Made by a program: the position numbers and the translations under genes. Below the pieces are notes generated by a model. That model searched no databases. It was given only the letters and a program-made list of their open reading frames with translations, and was not told the origin of the DNA. Below are positions 18,746 to 26,230 of a stretch of DNA of 57,733 nt, in pieces; the first letter of the stretch is position 1; each line of letters opens with the position of its first letter. The stretch is taken from assembly GCA_051418055.1 (NCBI GenBank), contig JBPRGH010000053.1:1-57733 (forward strand), read 5' to 3'. Source of the stretch: JBPRGH01 sp051418055. Its GTDB lineage: Bacteria > Bacteroidota > Bacteroidia > Cytophagales > Cyclobacteriaceae.

Positions 18746-19432
18746 CTAATCCAGGTAAAGCCTGCTGGATTCATCTCTTTTAAACCTGATCTCTTCCGTA
18801 TCAGTCATTCTTAAAAAAGAACCCTGAGCTATTGATCCCTCTACAAATTTTACTGGTGCCGTAATAGTTGCCTTTGACCCTTCCATTTGAACAAAAAGTG
18901 TATCCAGGGCGGTATCTTGTAATTGAAACTGTGCGCTATTCTTAGAATTCAGTTTAATATTTCCAATATTATTTTTGCTGTTGATGGTGATCCAACCGGC
19001 ATCTTGAAATACAGATAGCTCTTCCTGGTCCAATCCTTCAATAGTTACTCCGGAATCATTTACCGTTAATCCTTTGAAGCTGTTTGCTGATACATAGATC
19101 GATACATCCACACGTTCGTCAAGCTCTTGCTGAGCCACATACAGAGTGTCACCCTTAATCGAATATTTTAAGTTTTTTAGCATATCACCAGAAATGCTTC
19201 GAACTTCAAGACGAGGATCACTGGAACTGTAGATTTTAGTTGGTTTTTCTAATCCGGAAATAACCACATAGTTTACTGATGAAAGATCTACAGTCTCTGC
19301 AATGCTATTCGAATCATCTTTGACCGCTGGACTGCCACGAAATTTTACTTCAGCAAAAGCAGCGGTGAGGTAAATAAATAGAAACCCGAAGAATCCAATG
19401 AGTATTTTGTTGCTGACCTTCATAATTATCAA
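18746..19432 (-). CDS. exported DUF2807-like beta-repeat protein
   Basis: A 228-residue protein with an N-terminal TM or signal segment (ILIGFFGFLFIYLTAAFA) followed by short beta-repeats (YVVISGLEKPTKIYSS, GLTVNDSGVTIEGLD, ITINSKNNIGNIKLNSKNSAQFQL), the look of the auto-transporter-adhesin-like DUF2807 fold common next to GntR-ABC modules in Bacteroidota. It overlaps the GntR gene by 4 bp (ATGA). No catalytic motif is seen. Function unknown; probably periplasmic. Confidence 0.65.
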   Translation of the reverse strand: MIIMKVSNKILIGFFGFLFIYLTAAFAEVKFRGSPAVKDDSNSIAETVDLSSVNYVVISGLEKPTKIYSSSDPRLEVRSISGDMLKNLKYSIKGDTLYVAQQELDERVDVSIYVSANSFKGLTVNDSGVTIEGLDQEELSVFQDAGWITINSKNNIGNIKLNSKNSAQFQLQDTALDTLFVQMEGSKATITAPVKFVEGSIAQGSFLRMTDTEEIRFKRDESSRLYLD

Positions 19433-19785
19433 TTTAGGGTTTGTAAATGTGCTTTTAGTTCTTCAGAAGATATCCCCAGTAGTGAGGCCTGTTTCAGGAA
19501 ATCAGGAAGTACCTTTTCGAAAAATTCCTTTTTCTTGGCTTCAAGAATGATATTTTGTGCATCAGGATTAACAAAATAGCCGATCCCTCTTTGATTTTCT
19601 ATTATGCTCATGGCCTGTAATTCACTGTATGTTCTCATTATTGTATTGGGATTTACACCCATTTGTGAGGCTAACTCTCTTACTGAAGGTATTTTCTCTC
19701 CCGCCTGGAATTCGCCACTCACCACTTTGTCAGTTATCGTATCTGCTATCTGCAGAAAGATGCTCTTGCCATTTTGAAACTCCAT
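19429..19785 (-). CDS. GntR family transcriptional regulator (YtrA-type)
   Basis: A 118-residue short GntR repressor. The N-terminal winged helix (about 5-75) has the family signature IPSVRELASQMGVNPNTIMRTYSEL followed by an IENQRGIGYFV wing. The C-terminal ~45 residues form the small helical dimerisation part of the YtrA subgroup, with no ligand-binding domain. It sits inside an ABC operon, one base after the permease stop, which is typical for YtrA-type self-regulated ABC modules. A likely operator is the palindrome at 22066-22081 in front of the first gene of the operon. Confidence 0.88.
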   Translation of the reverse strand: MEFQNGKSIFLQIADTITDKVVSGEFQAGEKIPSVRELASQMGVNPNTIMRTYSELQAMSIIENQRGIGYFVNPDAQNIILEAKKKEFFEKVLPDFLKQASLLGISSEELKAHLQTLN

Positions 19786-19786
19786 C

Positions 19787-20575
19787 TTAAACCTCCTTTT
19801 CTTTTAATTTACGATAAGCCACATACAGCATAATCAAATTAGACAACACCAGAAGTATTGTGATTAGGCCAAAGCCTACTGATTCATTATTTGGTAATAG
19901 CCACATTGTTTTTGGCGGGTCATAACTTCCGAGCCCAAAAACCTCCAGAACTATAAAACTATAGCCCATGTAGAAAGCCAATATAAGTGCCACTGCAAAG
20001 AGCGACTTCACTAACGGTTGTTTCACAAAAGTGGCTGCTCCGGTAAATACAAAAACAAAAGCAAGTAATACGGCAGAGATAATTAAAGTAGACAGCCAGA
20101 AAATATGATCTACCTCGGAAATTTCCACTGGAGCGATTTCCATTAATCCTATAGGTTCAAAGGTATCGTCAGTGAATATGGTAAAGAAATATCCCTGAAG
20201 GTGAAAAGTAAGCCAGTATAACAGCGGTAAAGCTATAATAATGACCCCCATACGAATGACGAATTCAAAGGTGAACTTCTCCAGTACAGAGGCAGGGACC
20301 ATAATGTAGTTGATAGTACTTTCCTTCGATCGAAAGGCAGGAAATGCATGTCCGATAAAAAGAATTCCAAATATGGCTACAAAGGCGATCATCGATCCCA
20401 GAAAAACATCATGATCATTAGGTATGAACTGGTTCTCCATCTGGATAAATGACAGAATAATGAATATTACTCCAATATATGCCACCGTTGAGAGCAGCAT
20501 CAGCTGTGTATTATGAATAAAATATTGCCTTATAAGCAGGGAAAAACGTCTGCCGCTAAATATATTACTGGACAT
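19787..20575 (-). CDS. ABC transporter permease
   Basis: A 262-residue membrane protein if started at MSSNIFSGRRF, which I prefer. The longest frame runs to 20647, but that would overlap the ATPase gene by 83 bp instead of 11. It has about six TM segments (for example LLSTVAYIGVIFIILSF, MIAFVAIFGILFIGHAF, LIISAVLLAFVFVFTGAA, LITILLVLSNLIMLYVAY). It is the membrane partner of the ATPase encoded directly upstream. Substrate unknown; a lipid or peptide exporter is plausible from the GntR/YtrA context. Confidence 0.75.
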   Translation of the reverse strand: MSSNIFSGRRFSLLIRQYFIHNTQLMLLSTVAYIGVIFIILSFIQMENQFIPNDHDVFLGSMIAFVAIFGILFIGHAFPAFRSKESTINYIMVPASVLEKFTFEFVIRMGVIIIALPLLYWLTFHLQGYFFTIFTDDTFEPIGLMEIAPVEISEVDHIFWLSTLIISAVLLAFVFVFTGAATFVKQPLVKSLFAVALILAFYMGYSFIVLEVFGLGSYDPPKTMWLLPNNESVGFGLITILLVLSNLIMLYVAYRKLKEKEV

Positions 20576-21395
20576 ATTCTTTAAATTTTTCTGAGTCGTG
20601 AGATATTGCATTGAATAAAAGCTCAATATCAACTGAAGAGCTGCCATTGATCTGTGGGGTGATCACCCTGTACCCACCGGGCACCATTTCACTGTAAAGG
20701 ATATTTTCTCCTTCAGCAGAAGATGAAGTGCTGAAGTGAAGCCTGGAAGAGATCTCATAAAGGTCCTTCTGCATAATAAAGCTCCCATTTTCAAGCATCA
20801 GTACCCTGTCAATAAGATTTTCCACATCCCGCACCTGGTGTGTAGATATAATCACCAGCTGATCTTCGTCAAGTGAGCCGGCAAGTATTCTTCTGAAGAT
20901 TGATTTTGATGGAATATCAAGACCATTCGTTGGCTCATCCAGGATTAAAAGCCGGCATTTTGTAGCCAGCGCGAAGGAGATCAGGAACTTCTTCTTTTGT
21001 CCGTACGATAGCTTATTTAATTTTTTATTTTCCGGCAGCTCAAATGCCAAAAGTAGCTGCTTCAGTAGATTTTTGTCAAAGCGGGGGTAGAATCCTGCAT
21101 TAGCCTTTAAATAATTACTGATGGATATGGCAGGAATTTGAAATTCTTCAGGCACAAAGTATATATCCTGGAGCAGGGAAGGCTGCCGCTTAGCCGGTTC
21201 ATGTCCCATTACAGTTATGTTACCGCTGGTAGGGAAAAGCAATCCAATCATGAGTTTAAGCAGTGTTGTTTTCCCGGCGCCATTCTTTCCCAGTAAGCCT
21301 GCTATGCTTCCGGCGCGGAGCTCACAATCCAGATCCATAAACAGGGGCGGCTGGTTTTTAGCGTATTTGAATTGAAGATTTTTAATACTTATCAT
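20565..21395 (-). CDS. ABC transporter ATP-binding protein
   Basis: A 276-residue ABC ATPase with Walker A GKNGAGKT, Walker B LLILDEP, D-loop TNGLD and switch His STHQVRD. The signature is unusual, LSYGQKKK instead of LSGGQ, as in some YtrB/CcmA-like ATPases linked to GntR repressors. It lies between the redoxin gene (30-bp gap) and its permease (11-bp overlap). The C-terminal ~70 residues after the H-loop are a short extension without a recognised fold. Confidence 0.9.
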   Translation of the reverse strand: MISIKNLQFKYAKNQPPLFMDLDCELRAGSIAGLLGKNGAGKTTLLKLMIGLLFPTSGNITVMGHEPAKRQPSLLQDIYFVPEEFQIPAISISNYLKANAGFYPRFDKNLLKQLLLAFELPENKKLNKLSYGQKKKFLISFALATKCRLLILDEPTNGLDIPSKSIFRRILAGSLDEDQLVIISTHQVRDVENLIDRVLMLENGSFIMQKDLYEISSRLHFSTSSSAEGENILYSEMVPGGYRVITPQINGSSSVDIELLFNAISHDSEKFKEYVQ

Positions 21396-21425
21396 TGAAA
21401 GACAGCTTTATATTTAACAAATGTT

Positions 21426-22028
21426 TTACCACAAGGCCCATTTAATGGTGCAGCCTATAGCTTTTGTTTTTGTCACTTCAGGCATTTGATTATTCTTTAG
21501 AGCTTCTACTGCATCCTGCACATAAAACTTATTCGCCTGTTCCTGTCGTGGATTATTATCTATTGCACCTATATAAACTACTTTTTTATCATTATTAAGA
21601 ATATAGACATGAGGGGTATTTGTGGCTCCATAGTCCTTCGTAACCTGCTGGGTCTCATCAAGAACATATGGGAAAGGGTATTTCTTTTCTTCTGCCAATT
21701 CCTTCATGTTTCCGAATGAATCACCGGGAGAACGTATGGGATCATTTGGATTGATGGCAATTACCGGAAATCCTTCTTTTGCGTATTTATTATGAAGATC
21801 AATAATACGTTGCTCATAATATTCCGAATAAGGACAGGTATTACAAGTAAAAACGACAATATAACCTTTGGCATCATTATAATCTGATAATGAGATGAGG
21901 TCATCGTCAACATTTTTAAGTTCAAAGTCTCTGGCGATATCACCCACCTCATAACCGCCTTCATGCGGGGTTTCTGATGAACAGGCAACCGCCAGAAGAG
22001 CAAATACGAAAAATAATTTTGTTTTCAT
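21426..22028 (-). CDS. thioredoxin-fold redoxin lipoprotein (AhpC/TSA-like)
   Basis: A 200-residue exported lipoprotein (lipobox LAVAC, Cys16) of the redoxin/AhpC-TSA superfamily: DFELKNVDDDLISLSDY, then the redox motif TCNTCPYS with Cys62 and Cys65, FPVIAINPND, and a cis-Pro region TNTPHVYIL. It probably reduces disulfides or peroxides in the periplasm. It is the first gene of the ABC-GntR operon, and its upstream region carries a strong palindrome. The C-terminus ends GCTIKW, a common tail in this family. Confidence 0.85.
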   Translation of the reverse strand: MKTKLFFVFALLAVACSSETPHEGGYEVGDIARDFELKNVDDDLISLSDYNDAKGYIVVFTCNTCPYSEYYEQRIIDLHNKYAKEGFPVIAINPNDPIRSPGDSFGNMKELAEEKKYPFPYVLDETQQVTKDYGATNTPHVYILNNDKKVVYIGAIDNNPRQEQANKFYVQDAVEALKNNQMPEVTKTKAIGCTIKWALW

Positions 22029-22065
22029 AGATATATAAGTTTAGCTTAAACGGACTAGGTGTATT

Positions 22066-22081
22066 ACTATACTAGTACAGT
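22066..22081. promoter_or_regulatory. palindromic operator candidate for the GntR regulator
   Basis: A 16-bp near-perfect palindrome, ACTaTACTAGTAcAGT, with an 8-bp perfect core TACTAGTA. It lies 38 bp upstream of the redoxin start, before the operon that contains the GntR gene. YtrA-type GntR repressors bind sites of this kind. Assignment to this repressor is inference. Confidence 0.5.
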
Positions 22082-22429
22082 GCAATAGTACGTAATAATT
22101 TCATTCTTATCAAAGAAAAGTGTCGAATGGTCAAAATTTTGTGATGAAAGAGGGTAGGTGACGGTTGAAAATTATTATACCTTATCTTAGGTTAACAGAA
22201 ACGGTTAACATTCATATGGTTGTGTTCAGAACAAGGCATATCCCGAAATACTGAGATCCATTCCCTATTTTAGATGACGAAAGTGAGCATTATTATAAAG
22301 AAATAGCCGTTAAAATCGTGGAGAGGTATATTTGATTACACCCATAAGTTTTTTTAAATCCCGATCATTAATTGATCATTATCATGTTTAATCAAAATAT
22401 GTGTCATAGATGCTTTTATTTGGCTCATG
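22082..22429. other. intergenic region between divergent operons
   Basis: About 350 bp of AT-rich sequence between the leftward redoxin operon and the rightward universal stress gene. I see no ORF of note and no RNA. It includes a GGTTAACAgaaacGGTTAAC direct repeat (about 22190-22208). Confidence 0.4.
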
Positions 22430-22437
22430 TATATTTG
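22430..22437 (+). promoter_or_regulatory. -7 promoter element (TATATTTG) of the stress gene
   Basis: An exact match to the Bacteroidota TAnnTTTG element, 32 bp upstream of the universal stress protein start. No copy of the 21-bp-spaced boxes described at 33-45 kb is present. Confidence 0.55.
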
Positions 22438-22469
22438 CAGCAATTAGAGTGTAAAACCATTAGAAAAAT

Positions 22470-23279
22470 ATGAAAATCTTATTCCCAATAGATTTTTCGG
22501 AACTGTCAAAAAAAGCCCTGCTGCAGGCAATTGATTTCTGCAAAAAAACAGATGCTCACCTTATCATTTTTCATGTATATCATCGTCCGGTGGGTAAGGG
22601 AAATGCTGCTTCAGATAAACTTAAGTTAAACAGGACGAAGGAATTAGTGGAGAAAGGTTTTGAAAAGCTTTCGAATACAATATCTGAGCTGAAGCAAGTT
22701 TCACATGAATTTAAAAAGACGCTGGGGATCTTTGATGAAAATCTGGTAGAAGCAGTTAAAAAAGAAAATGTTGATCTTGTAATAATGGCCACGAAAGGGG
22801 CTGTGGGTTTCGGTGAACTTTGGGGTACCAAAACGGCAAAAGTCATTAAAATGATTGATGTTCCGGTAATAATTTTACCTGATCGATCAGAACTTCAGGA
22901 GATCAGCAAGGTAGGTTTGGCTTGTGATTATAGTGAAAGTACAGATTATGCTTCCGTAGAATTCGTTGGCAGGCTTGCTGAGCAGCTGAAACTTGATGTG
23001 AATGTAGTAACGCTTAATAGAGTGGAAAAGAGCATGACACGTGAAGAGCTGCATAATCGTGAACAGGTGCTTGAGTATTTAAAAGATGTGCCCCACAGCT
23101 TCAACTTTACATCTCATCGAAACATCCAGGAAGGACTGGTAGACTATTGCAAAGCTAAAAACCTAAGCATGTTAGCCATATTACCTAAAAGCTATTCATT
23201 TCTGGAAAGGTTGTTTCATGATAGCCTTACCCAACAAATGGCATTTCAGTGTCCTGTGCCGTTGCTGGTTTTGAAGTAG
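22470..23279 (+). CDS. tandem-domain universal stress protein
   Basis: A 269-residue protein with two Usp domains (about 1-140 and 145-269). The first starts KILFPIDFSELSKKALLQAIDF and contains VDLVIMATKG..GFGELWGTKTAKVI, close to the ATP-binding G-x2-G-x9-G(S/T) pattern. The second is more diverged (VGLACDYSESTDYASVEFV) and ends with the CPVPLLVLK strand. Such proteins bind nucleotides and support survival under stress; partners cannot be told. It is monocistronic. Confidence 0.9.
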   Translation: MKILFPIDFSELSKKALLQAIDFCKKTDAHLIIFHVYHRPVGKGNAASDKLKLNRTKELVEKGFEKLSNTISELKQVSHEFKKTLGIFDENLVEAVKKENVDLVIMATKGAVGFGELWGTKTAKVIKMIDVPVIILPDRSELQEISKVGLACDYSESTDYASVEFVGRLAEQLKLDVNVVTLNRVEKSMTREELHNREQVLEYLKDVPHSFNFTSHRNIQEGLVDYCKAKNLSMLAILPKSYSFLERLFHDSLTQQMAFQCPVPLLVLK

Positions 23280-23397
23280 GTTTATCAGGTTTAATTTTTT
23301 TTTAAGTTACTTCACAATTTTGAATTATTGAATTGGCACGAGGGAGCATAAATGAATCTTTGGGAACTCAATAACATGGTTATCCTGTTAATCTTAC

Positions 23398-23835
23398 ATG
23401 TCAAAAATTCCGCGCTTTAGAGAACATTTTACCACTTCCAAAGAACGTTCAGAATTAATGAGCAAAATCAGGGGAAAAGATACTAAACCGGAAGTGTCTT
23501 TGCGGAAAGCGCTTTGGAAAAGAGGGATCCGTTACAGGAAAAACTACAAAAAGCTCGAGGGCAATCCTGATATTTATATTCCAAAGGCAAAGTTGGCAAT
23601 ATTCATAGACGGGGAATTCTGGCATGGCTATAACTGGGAGGAGAAAAAGCTAAAGATCAAATCTAACAGGGAGTACTGGATTCCCAAAATTGAGCGAAAT
23701 ATAGCGCGTGACAAAGACAATAACCAGCGGCTCGAATATTCAGGGATCACTGTTTTACGATTTTGGGAACATGAGATTAAAAAGGATCTGCATGGGTGTG
23801 TTGAAGTGGTTATTGGGAAGTTAAGAGATATTTAA
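23398..23835 (+). CDS. vsr: very short patch repair endonuclease (Vsr)
   Basis: A 145-residue DNA mismatch endonuclease that nicks next to T:G mismatches left when 5-methylcytosine deaminates. Motifs: SELMSKIRGKDTKPEVSLRKALWKRG, then GNPDIYIP with the catalytic Asp58, AIFIDGEFWHGYNW with His76, and the C-terminal NQRLEYSGITVLRFWEHEI. It lies beside a restriction endonuclease and a C5 methyltransferase, the enzyme class whose mutational damage Vsr repairs. Length is normal for the family. Confidence 0.92.
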   Translation: MSKIPRFREHFTTSKERSELMSKIRGKDTKPEVSLRKALWKRGIRYRKNYKKLEGNPDIYIPKAKLAIFIDGEFWHGYNWEEKKLKIKSNREYWIPKIERNIARDKDNNQRLEYSGITVLRFWEHEIKKDLHGCVEVVIGKLRDI

Positions 23836-23866
23836 ATAATTTAAAGGCTTTTAATAACAACCTAGA

Positions 23867-24619
23867 ATGTTAGAAGCCACTAAATTAGCCATTAAACAGC
23901 TACTGCTTAATATTGTAACAGATACCATTAGCCGGACAAAAGCCAATCTTCTGGGTGACCGTAAACCTTTTCACAAAGCATTATTGGATGACGAAGTAAT
24001 AAAACTTTCTTCATTTGAACGTTCCTTTTCTACCAGTTTCGGACAAAAATATGTTGAGGAAATTTCCCGTCTGATTGTAGAAGGTACCGGTGTTCCTTGT
24101 CAACGACAGCATCTCCTTAAGGTAAGTATCTTTCAGGGGGCAAGCGACCAGATAGATAATATAATGGCTGACCTCAAAACTAATCGGACACGGCCAAACT
24201 GGAAAAGAGAACTAGCAGATGTTGCTGCACATGATAAAGGCCGCACAATCATCAGGGATGTAATTTCAGATCTGTATTTTGAGAGGGCCGGTATTAAAAA
24301 CTTTATTTCTATTAAAACGGTAAAGCCAAATCTCGATCAAACGGCTGTTGCCAAGCGGGACATGCTTTATATTAAAGCACATAATCCTGCTTATGAAGCC
24401 TATTTTGCTTTATATTATAATCCTACTGGTGAGTCACAACAAGAATATGCTTATTCTCAGCCATTTAAATATTTTAATATGAATTCTGATCCCTGCGTCC
24501 TCATTGGAAAGGATTATTGGGATTTTTTGGGAGGTGAAAGTACTTACGTTGAGCTACTAAAGATATTTCATGAAGTAGGACAAACAACTATAGGACAGGT
24601 GAAGTCTATGAGGCTTTAA
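23867..24619 (+). CDS. TdeIII-like type II restriction endonuclease
   Basis: A 250-residue protein 31 bp after Vsr and convergent with a C5 methyltransferase, overlapping its 3' end by 14 bp. The region PFHKALLDDEVIKLSSFERSFSTS and the later NRTRPNWKRELADV look like the TdeIII family (recognition GGNCC); a PD-(D/E)XK core is not obvious to me by eye. TdeIII assignment is from remembered family pattern and is moderately sure; that it is the endonuclease of this restriction-modification set is well supported by position. Confidence 0.7.
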   Translation: MLEATKLAIKQLLLNIVTDTISRTKANLLGDRKPFHKALLDDEVIKLSSFERSFSTSFGQKYVEEISRLIVEGTGVPCQRQHLLKVSIFQGASDQIDNIMADLKTNRTRPNWKRELADVAAHDKGRTIIRDVISDLYFERAGIKNFISIKTVKPNLDQTAVAKRDMLYIKAHNPAYEAYFALYYNPTGESQQEYAYSQPFKYFNMNSDPCVLIGKDYWDFLGGESTYVELLKIFHEVGQTTIGQVKSMRL

Positions 24620-26015
24620 GTAACTGCTCTTTTAATTTGTAAAATTCTGCTTCCCAGTCCTTATCATTTGTATTTATATATCTTGAATATTTGAAATTAT
24701 TAAATGTAGGGATATTTTCTTCATTTATAACTTTCATTATTAAATCACCTACAGCTTTTCCAAGACCAACGGGAACGGCATTTCCTACCTGCTTATATTG
24801 CTCTATCAAGCTTCCCTCTATCTGCCAACTATCCGGGAATTGCTGAACCCTTTTATATTCCTCAATACTTAACGGCCTATCTTCTTCCGGATGCGCTAAA
24901 TCTGTTGCAGGCATTGCTGGATGTGTTACTAACGTAGGGGAGGGCTCATCCCATGCAAGCCTTCTTAAAAAACCAGTTTTTCCACCTCCCGAGTAATAGG
25001 AATTTCCCAAAGCTTCTTTTTGTAATTCAGCTGGTAGGTTCTTCCAGTATTGACCGGGTTTAAGCAGCCTGTAATACTTTAACCGCTTTTCAGGAAAATT
25101 CAAATGCTTCAATCCAGTTTTAGGAAGCCCCTGAACAGCATCTTCAAAAGTATTCCACTTTGGAAGCCCAAAATTACCATTTTGTGAATGTGTAGGTAGG
25201 AGGTAAGGCATCTTCAGCCCGTTACGGGAAGCAATTATAATAACTCTCTCTCTTTTTTGTGGGGTACCAAAATTAGCAGAATTATACAGGTTAAAGCTAA
25301 TCATATATCCAGCAGATTTGAGCACATCAATAATATATTTTAAGGCACCCCCTTTTATTGGTTCATCTAACCCATGCTTGCTGTTTATTTGGTAAGAAGC
25401 GGATAATATTCCTCTAACATTTTCAATTACAGCATACTTTGGCCTTAATTCAATAATCCGGTCAAGAAAAGTTAAAAATACATTTCCACGTTCATCTTCA
25501 AATCCTTTCCTTCTGCCTGCTGTGCTAAACGCCTGGCAGGGAGGGCCACCAACTACTAAGTCAATATCATGGCTTTTAGTTAGCCCGGCTTTAGACCTTA
25601 TATCTGCAGCAGAATAATTCCTAATATCTCCAATAAGGGCTATCTCCGGTTTATTTTTAATAATGGTTTTACGGCAGGCTTTGTCCACTTCACAAGCAAG
25701 TAAAGTTTTAAATCCGGATTTTTCTATTCCAAGATCTAAACCCATCGCTCCGGTAAAAAAGGAAAGCGCTATTGGTTTTTCAAAATGAAGCTCATTTGAA
25801 AAATCTTTATTTGAACGTTTGGTAAGTGATTTATCGTCTGTTTTGCCACAATTATGGCTAGCCATGTAATTAATTACTTGTTGCTCCTCTAAGATCCATG
25901 TTTTACCTATTTTATCCGCATATAACTTATTTTCCCTGCACAGGTTCCGTACCTGCTGAGGCGTTAGGTCCAGTTTGTCTGCGGCTTCTTTTATTGTTAT
26001 TTTGGTACTCTCCAT
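24606..26015 (-). CDS. DNA cytosine-5 methyltransferase with N-terminal HTH
   Basis: A 469-residue C5 methyltransferase that protects the host from its endonuclease. Motif I FFTGAMGLDLGIEKSGF (about 86-102), motif IV GGPPCQAFS with catalytic Cys160, motif VI ENV (198-200), motif VIII QKRERV (from 253) and motif X QVGNAVPVGLG are all present, with a target-recognition region at about 300-390. Residues 6-50 form an extra helix-turn-helix of the excisionase/MerR type (ITIKEAADKLDLTPQQVRNLCRENK), which may bind its own promoter as in other self-regulated methyltransferases. Convergent overlap with the endonuclease means the two genes have separate promoters. Confidence 0.93.
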   Translation of the reverse strand: MESTKITIKEAADKLDLTPQQVRNLCRENKLYADKIGKTWILEEQQVINYMASHNCGKTDDKSLTKRSNKDFSNELHFEKPIALSFFTGAMGLDLGIEKSGFKTLLACEVDKACRKTIIKNKPEIALIGDIRNYSAADIRSKAGLTKSHDIDLVVGGPPCQAFSTAGRRKGFEDERGNVFLTFLDRIIELRPKYAVIENVRGILSASYQINSKHGLDEPIKGGALKYIIDVLKSAGYMISFNLYNSANFGTPQKRERVIIIASRNGLKMPYLLPTHSQNGNFGLPKWNTFEDAVQGLPKTGLKHLNFPEKRLKYYRLLKPGQYWKNLPAELQKEALGNSYYSGGGKTGFLRRLAWDEPSPTLVTHPAMPATDLAHPEEDRPLSIEEYKRVQQFPDSWQIEGSLIEQYKQVGNAVPVGLGKAVGDLIMKVINEENIPTFNNFKYSRYINTNDKDWEAEFYKLKEQLLKAS

Positions 26016-26137
26016 ATTTTCGTAAGGGAAAAATTAACAAGTACCCAAAACTATTAATTTAAAATAAGGTATGAAATAAAATTTTAATAAATTTCACTAA
26101 ATTTTTTTCTATTAAACCTAAATTTTAGCCCGACTTT

Positions 26138-26195
26138 ATCTTAGGTTAAGCGCAGCGGTCCTAAGAACAACTATCATCTGAGCGTCCCGCTCAAT
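26138..26195. repeat. double-hairpin intergenic repeat, copy 1
   Basis: TTAGGTTAAGCGCAGCGGTCCTAA-type stem followed about 15-20 bp later by TGAGCGtccCGCTCA. Copies with the same two hairpins lie at 28789-28845 and 29388-29450. Confidence 0.6.
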
Positions 26196-26230
26196 CCTCA
26201 GAGTGGGAGGGAGGGAAAGCGGATGAGTCA

